From contig CAZHUT010000020.1 of assembly GCA_964535545.1 (NCBI GenBank), positions 1-14,385 of the forward strand: DNA of 14,385 bases, read 5' to 3'. A model generated the notes under the pieces. That model searched no databases, had not been told where the DNA came from, and was given only the letters and a program-made list of their open reading frames with translations. This DNA is from DALYCO01 sp964535545. Its GTDB lineage: Bacteria; Patescibacteriota; Minisyncoccia; Phycocordibacterales; UBA9973. Shown in pieces: positions 13,033 to 14,385 of the stretch; within the stretch, counting starts at the first letter, position 1, and every line of letters starts with the position of its first letter. The position numbers were made by a program, and so were the translations under genes.

Positions 13033-13824
13033 GTGATTTCAATCACTCAGGACGATGCGCACGTATTCTGCCGAGAAAATCAGATTGAAGCAGAAGCTTT
13101 GGCTATTTGGGATATCATCGAAACATTCTACGGAACATTTGGATTTAAACTCCAGGTCCGTTTCTCACGCCACGATCCATCTCAGATGGAAAAGTATTTG
13201 GGTGGCGCAGAAGTCTGGGCAAAAGCAGAAGGCGCGCTTGAAAACCTCATGAAATCAAAAGGCGTCACTTGGATGGATGGTCTCGGCGAAGCAGCATTCT
13301 ATGGTCCAAAGATCGACTTTATTGCTCGCGACTCAATCGGCCGTGTCCTCCAAGTTGCAACTATTCAGCTCGACTTCAACCAGCCAAAGAACTTTGGTCT
13401 CGTTTGTACGAATGAAAAAGGTGAACGCGAACAGATCGTCATGATCCACGCAGCGATCATGGGTTCAATCGAACGCTTCATGTCGACAATGATCGAACAT
13501 ACTGCCGGCAACTTCCCTGTCTGGCTCTGCCCTACACAAGTCACTATTGTGCCAATCCGCGAAGAGCATAAGGCTTTTGCAGACAAACTCTACGCACAGT
13601 TGGTTGCACAGGATATCCGCGTCAAACTCGACGATGGCAAAGACAGTATGGGCAAGCGCATTCGCGAATCAAAGACACAGCGCATTCCATATACAGTTGT
13701 TATCGGCGACCAGGAAGCTTCAAGCGGCAATCTGACTATCGAAGTTCGAAGCGGTGAGAAGTTGCAGATGGACTCCGAAGCATTCCTCGCAAAGCTTACA
13801 GAAGAAATCAAAAACCGCTCATAG
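13033..13824 (+). CDS. thrS: C-terminal fragment of threonyl-tRNA synthetase (motif 3 and anticodon-binding domain)
   Basis: This is the frame a gene finder would call after the TAA, starting at GTG 13033-13035, which corresponds to V316 of the full protein. The 263 residues hold H325 and H471 of the zinc site, motif 3 and the anticodon-binding domain (TIVPIREEHKAFADKLY to the end). The GTG has no -10 box or Shine-Dalgarno nearby, and seven codons of conserved motif 2 (including LSGLSR) lie before it. Independent translation therefore looks unlikely. Confidence 0.6.
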   Translation: MISITQDDAHVFCRENQIEAEALAIWDIIETFYGTFGFKLQVRFSRHDPSQMEKYLGGAEVWAKAEGALENLMKSKGVTWMDGLGEAAFYGPKIDFIARDSIGRVLQVATIQLDFNQPKNFGLVCTNEKGEREQIVMIHAAIMGSIERFMSTMIEHTAGNFPVWLCPTQVTIVPIREEHKAFADKLYAQLVAQDIRVKLDDGKDSMGKRIRESKTQRIPYTVVIGDQEASSGNLTIEVRSGEKLQMDSEAFLAKLTEEIKNRS

Positions 13825-13825
13825 A

Positions 13826-13847
13826 TAACTTGCCGAAAGGTAAGTTA
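13826..13847 (+). other. GAAA-capped hairpin after thrS
   Basis: TAACTTGCC (13826-13834), the tetraloop GAAA, and GGTAAGTTA (13839-13847) form a 9-bp stem with one G-U pair. No T tract follows, so it is not itself a terminator. It may stabilise the thrS mRNA 3' end or be incidental. Confidence 0.45.
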
Positions 13848-13868
13848 ATCCGAGCAGCGTGACACATG

Positions 13869-13902
13869 AAAAAACCGTGACCAGGCGAGGTCACGGTTTT
13901 TT
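13869..13902. terminator. Bidirectional terminator between thrS and the last gene
   Basis: AAAAAACCGTGACC (13869-13882) and its exact complement (13889-13902) around AGGCGA. The T6 tract follows the stem on both strands, serving thrS and the convergent minus-strand gene, whose stop is 1 nt away. Confidence 0.95.
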
Positions 13903-13903
13903 G

Positions 13904-14359
13904 TTATAGATATTTGATCTCCTTCCCCATCTTCTGTATCAGATCATGTTCCCATTGGGCGCCTTTTGATGTCTGCCAGTTCGGTATAAAATAAAATGTT
14001 TTGATTTTCTCCTTCTGCATAAGTGGTAAATAGAAATCATCAAGGATGCTGTATGCATATTCTCCCGGCTTCAAATCTTTTTTCAGCTTTTGCATCGGAT
14101 ACTCAAAAAGCATTTGGTCAAATACATGCAATCCCTGTACTTGGAGTTTTTTTATTTCCTCGTTAAAGGCATGGAGATTGGCTTCAAGGCTACCCAGCCC
14201 TCCGGTTGCAATTGGCCCACATACTTGGACGATATCATCAGGCATACGGTCATATATGCGCTCAGCGACAACATACATATCTTTTGCAGATTCGGCTTTC
14301 TCGAGATCTGCATGATCTTTTTCTGTCCAATATGAAAGTGTTATTTTACTTATTTCCAT
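13904..14359 (-). CDS. DUF4406 / nucleoside 2-deoxyribosyltransferase-like protein
   Basis: The 151-residue product has a strand-and-loop IVQVCGPIATGG near residues 43-54 and, near the C-terminus, FYFIPNWQTSKGAQWEHDLIQKMGKEIKYL. This matches the pattern of the DUF4406 / nucleoside deoxyribosyltransferase superfamily: h-x-GP at the first strand and W-x-x-S-x-G-A-x-x-E-x-x-x-A/h-x-x-x-G-K late in the protein. The glutamate in AQWEHD would be the catalytic residue. The N-terminal ~40 residues are charged and not recognised. Known relatives act on nucleosides or nucleotides; the activity here is not determined. ATG 14357-14359 is the start. A GATAAT hexamer 16 nt upstream may be the -10, but the window ends too soon for a -35. 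It shares a terminator with thrS. Confidence 0.75.
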   Translation of the reverse strand: MEISKITLSYWTEKDHADLEKAESAKDMYVVAERIYDRMPDDIVQVCGPIATGGLGSLEANLHAFNEEIKKLQVQGLHVFDQMLFEYPMQKLKKDLKPGEYAYSILDDFYLPLMQKEKIKTFYFIPNWQTSKGAQWEHDLIQKMGKEIKYL

Positions 14360-14385
14360 AAAAATGCGCGATACAATTATCTTCA

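Larger units (their letters stand above)
12088..13824 (+). pseudogene. thrS: Threonyl-tRNA synthetase interrupted by one in-frame TAA
   Basis: The frame from ATG 12088 to TAG 13822-13824 encodes a 578-residue class II threonyl-tRNA synthetase, which charges tRNA-Thr, except for a TAA at 13012-13014 (codon 309). Both sides are in the same frame and every expected part is present. The editing domain has H11/H15 and C118/H122 (DLCKGGH). Motif 1 is near residues 203-220. Zinc ligands are C274, H325 and H471. Motif 2 is YRDEQSG-stop-LSGLSRV, motif 3 is IERFMSTMIEHTAG, and the anticodon-binding domain is ~485-578. The N-terminal TGS domain is absent, as in many CPR enzymes. The stop falls in the motif 2 loop six codons after R303, so the truncated product could not be active. 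A single substitution, for example GAA or TCA to TAA, explains it. Possible causes are a sequencing or assembly error, strain variation or recoding. Confidence 0.9.

Noticed and set aside
13826..13868. Integron attC site or riboswitch after thrS
   Set aside because: The hairpin lacks the attC core sites (RYYYAAC/GTTRRRY in the right places) and no integron genes are nearby; its position after the stop does not fit a riboswitch.

Overview
The window looks like a piece of a small-genome bacterium of the Candidate Phyla Radiation (Patescibacteria), most likely Parcubacteria-like. This placement is an inference from several features: short intergenic gaps, compact housekeeping proteins, a threonyl-tRNA synthetase without the N-terminal TGS domain, and no recognisable Shine-Dalgarno (GGAGG-type) sequence in front of any of the gene starts I inspected. 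TAA, TAG and TGA are all used as stops, so the code is standard.

Layout. 1-324: 3' end of a secreted repeat protein with a C-terminus resembling a T9SS type A sorting domain, then a terminator. 377-1634 (minus): ribonuclease HII (rnhB), preceded by a small membrane-anchored protein. 1732-4920 (plus): DNA polymerase III alpha subunit (dnaE) with an intact PHP domain. 4970-6818 (minus): an ECF-like sigma factor with an unexplained C-terminal extension, then a SAM-dependent methyltransferase. 6952-9379 (plus): a two-gene polyamine operon made of a short SpeA-type decarboxylase and a deoxyhypusine-synthase-family protein. 9483-10516 (plus): a nucleoside-2-deoxyribosyltransferase-like protein and a NUDIX hydrolase. 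10550-11446 (minus): an agmatinase/arginase-family enzyme (speB-like). 11529-11999 (minus): a small membrane protein of unknown function. 12088-13824 (plus): thrS, interrupted by one in-frame TAA inside catalytic motif 2. 13904-14359 (minus): a second nucleoside-deoxyribosyltransferase/DUF4406-like protein. No tRNA, rRNA, CRISPR array or insertion sequence was seen, and no stretch over 300 bases lacks a gene.

How the genes work together. The decarboxylase, the DHS-family protein and the agmatinase could form a complete route from arginine to agmatine to putrescine to homospermidine (or a related polyamine). The DHS-family protein keeps the catalytic lysine but has changed residues at several positions that bind spermidine in true deoxyhypusine synthase. 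Two deoxyribosyltransferase-like proteins and a NUDIX hydrolase suggest nucleotide salvage or clean-up.

Expression. At least four genes (rnhB, the NUDIX gene, the agmatinase gene, thrS) have an extended -10 box (TGnTAnnnT) ending only 6-9 nt before the start codon, and dnaE has a weaker version. Their transcripts are therefore predicted to be leaderless or nearly so. Strong hairpin terminators separate most units. The most striking items are the stop codon in an otherwise intact thrS, the leaderless promoter architecture, the polyamine pathway with an altered DHS active site, and the sigma factor's C-terminal extension.
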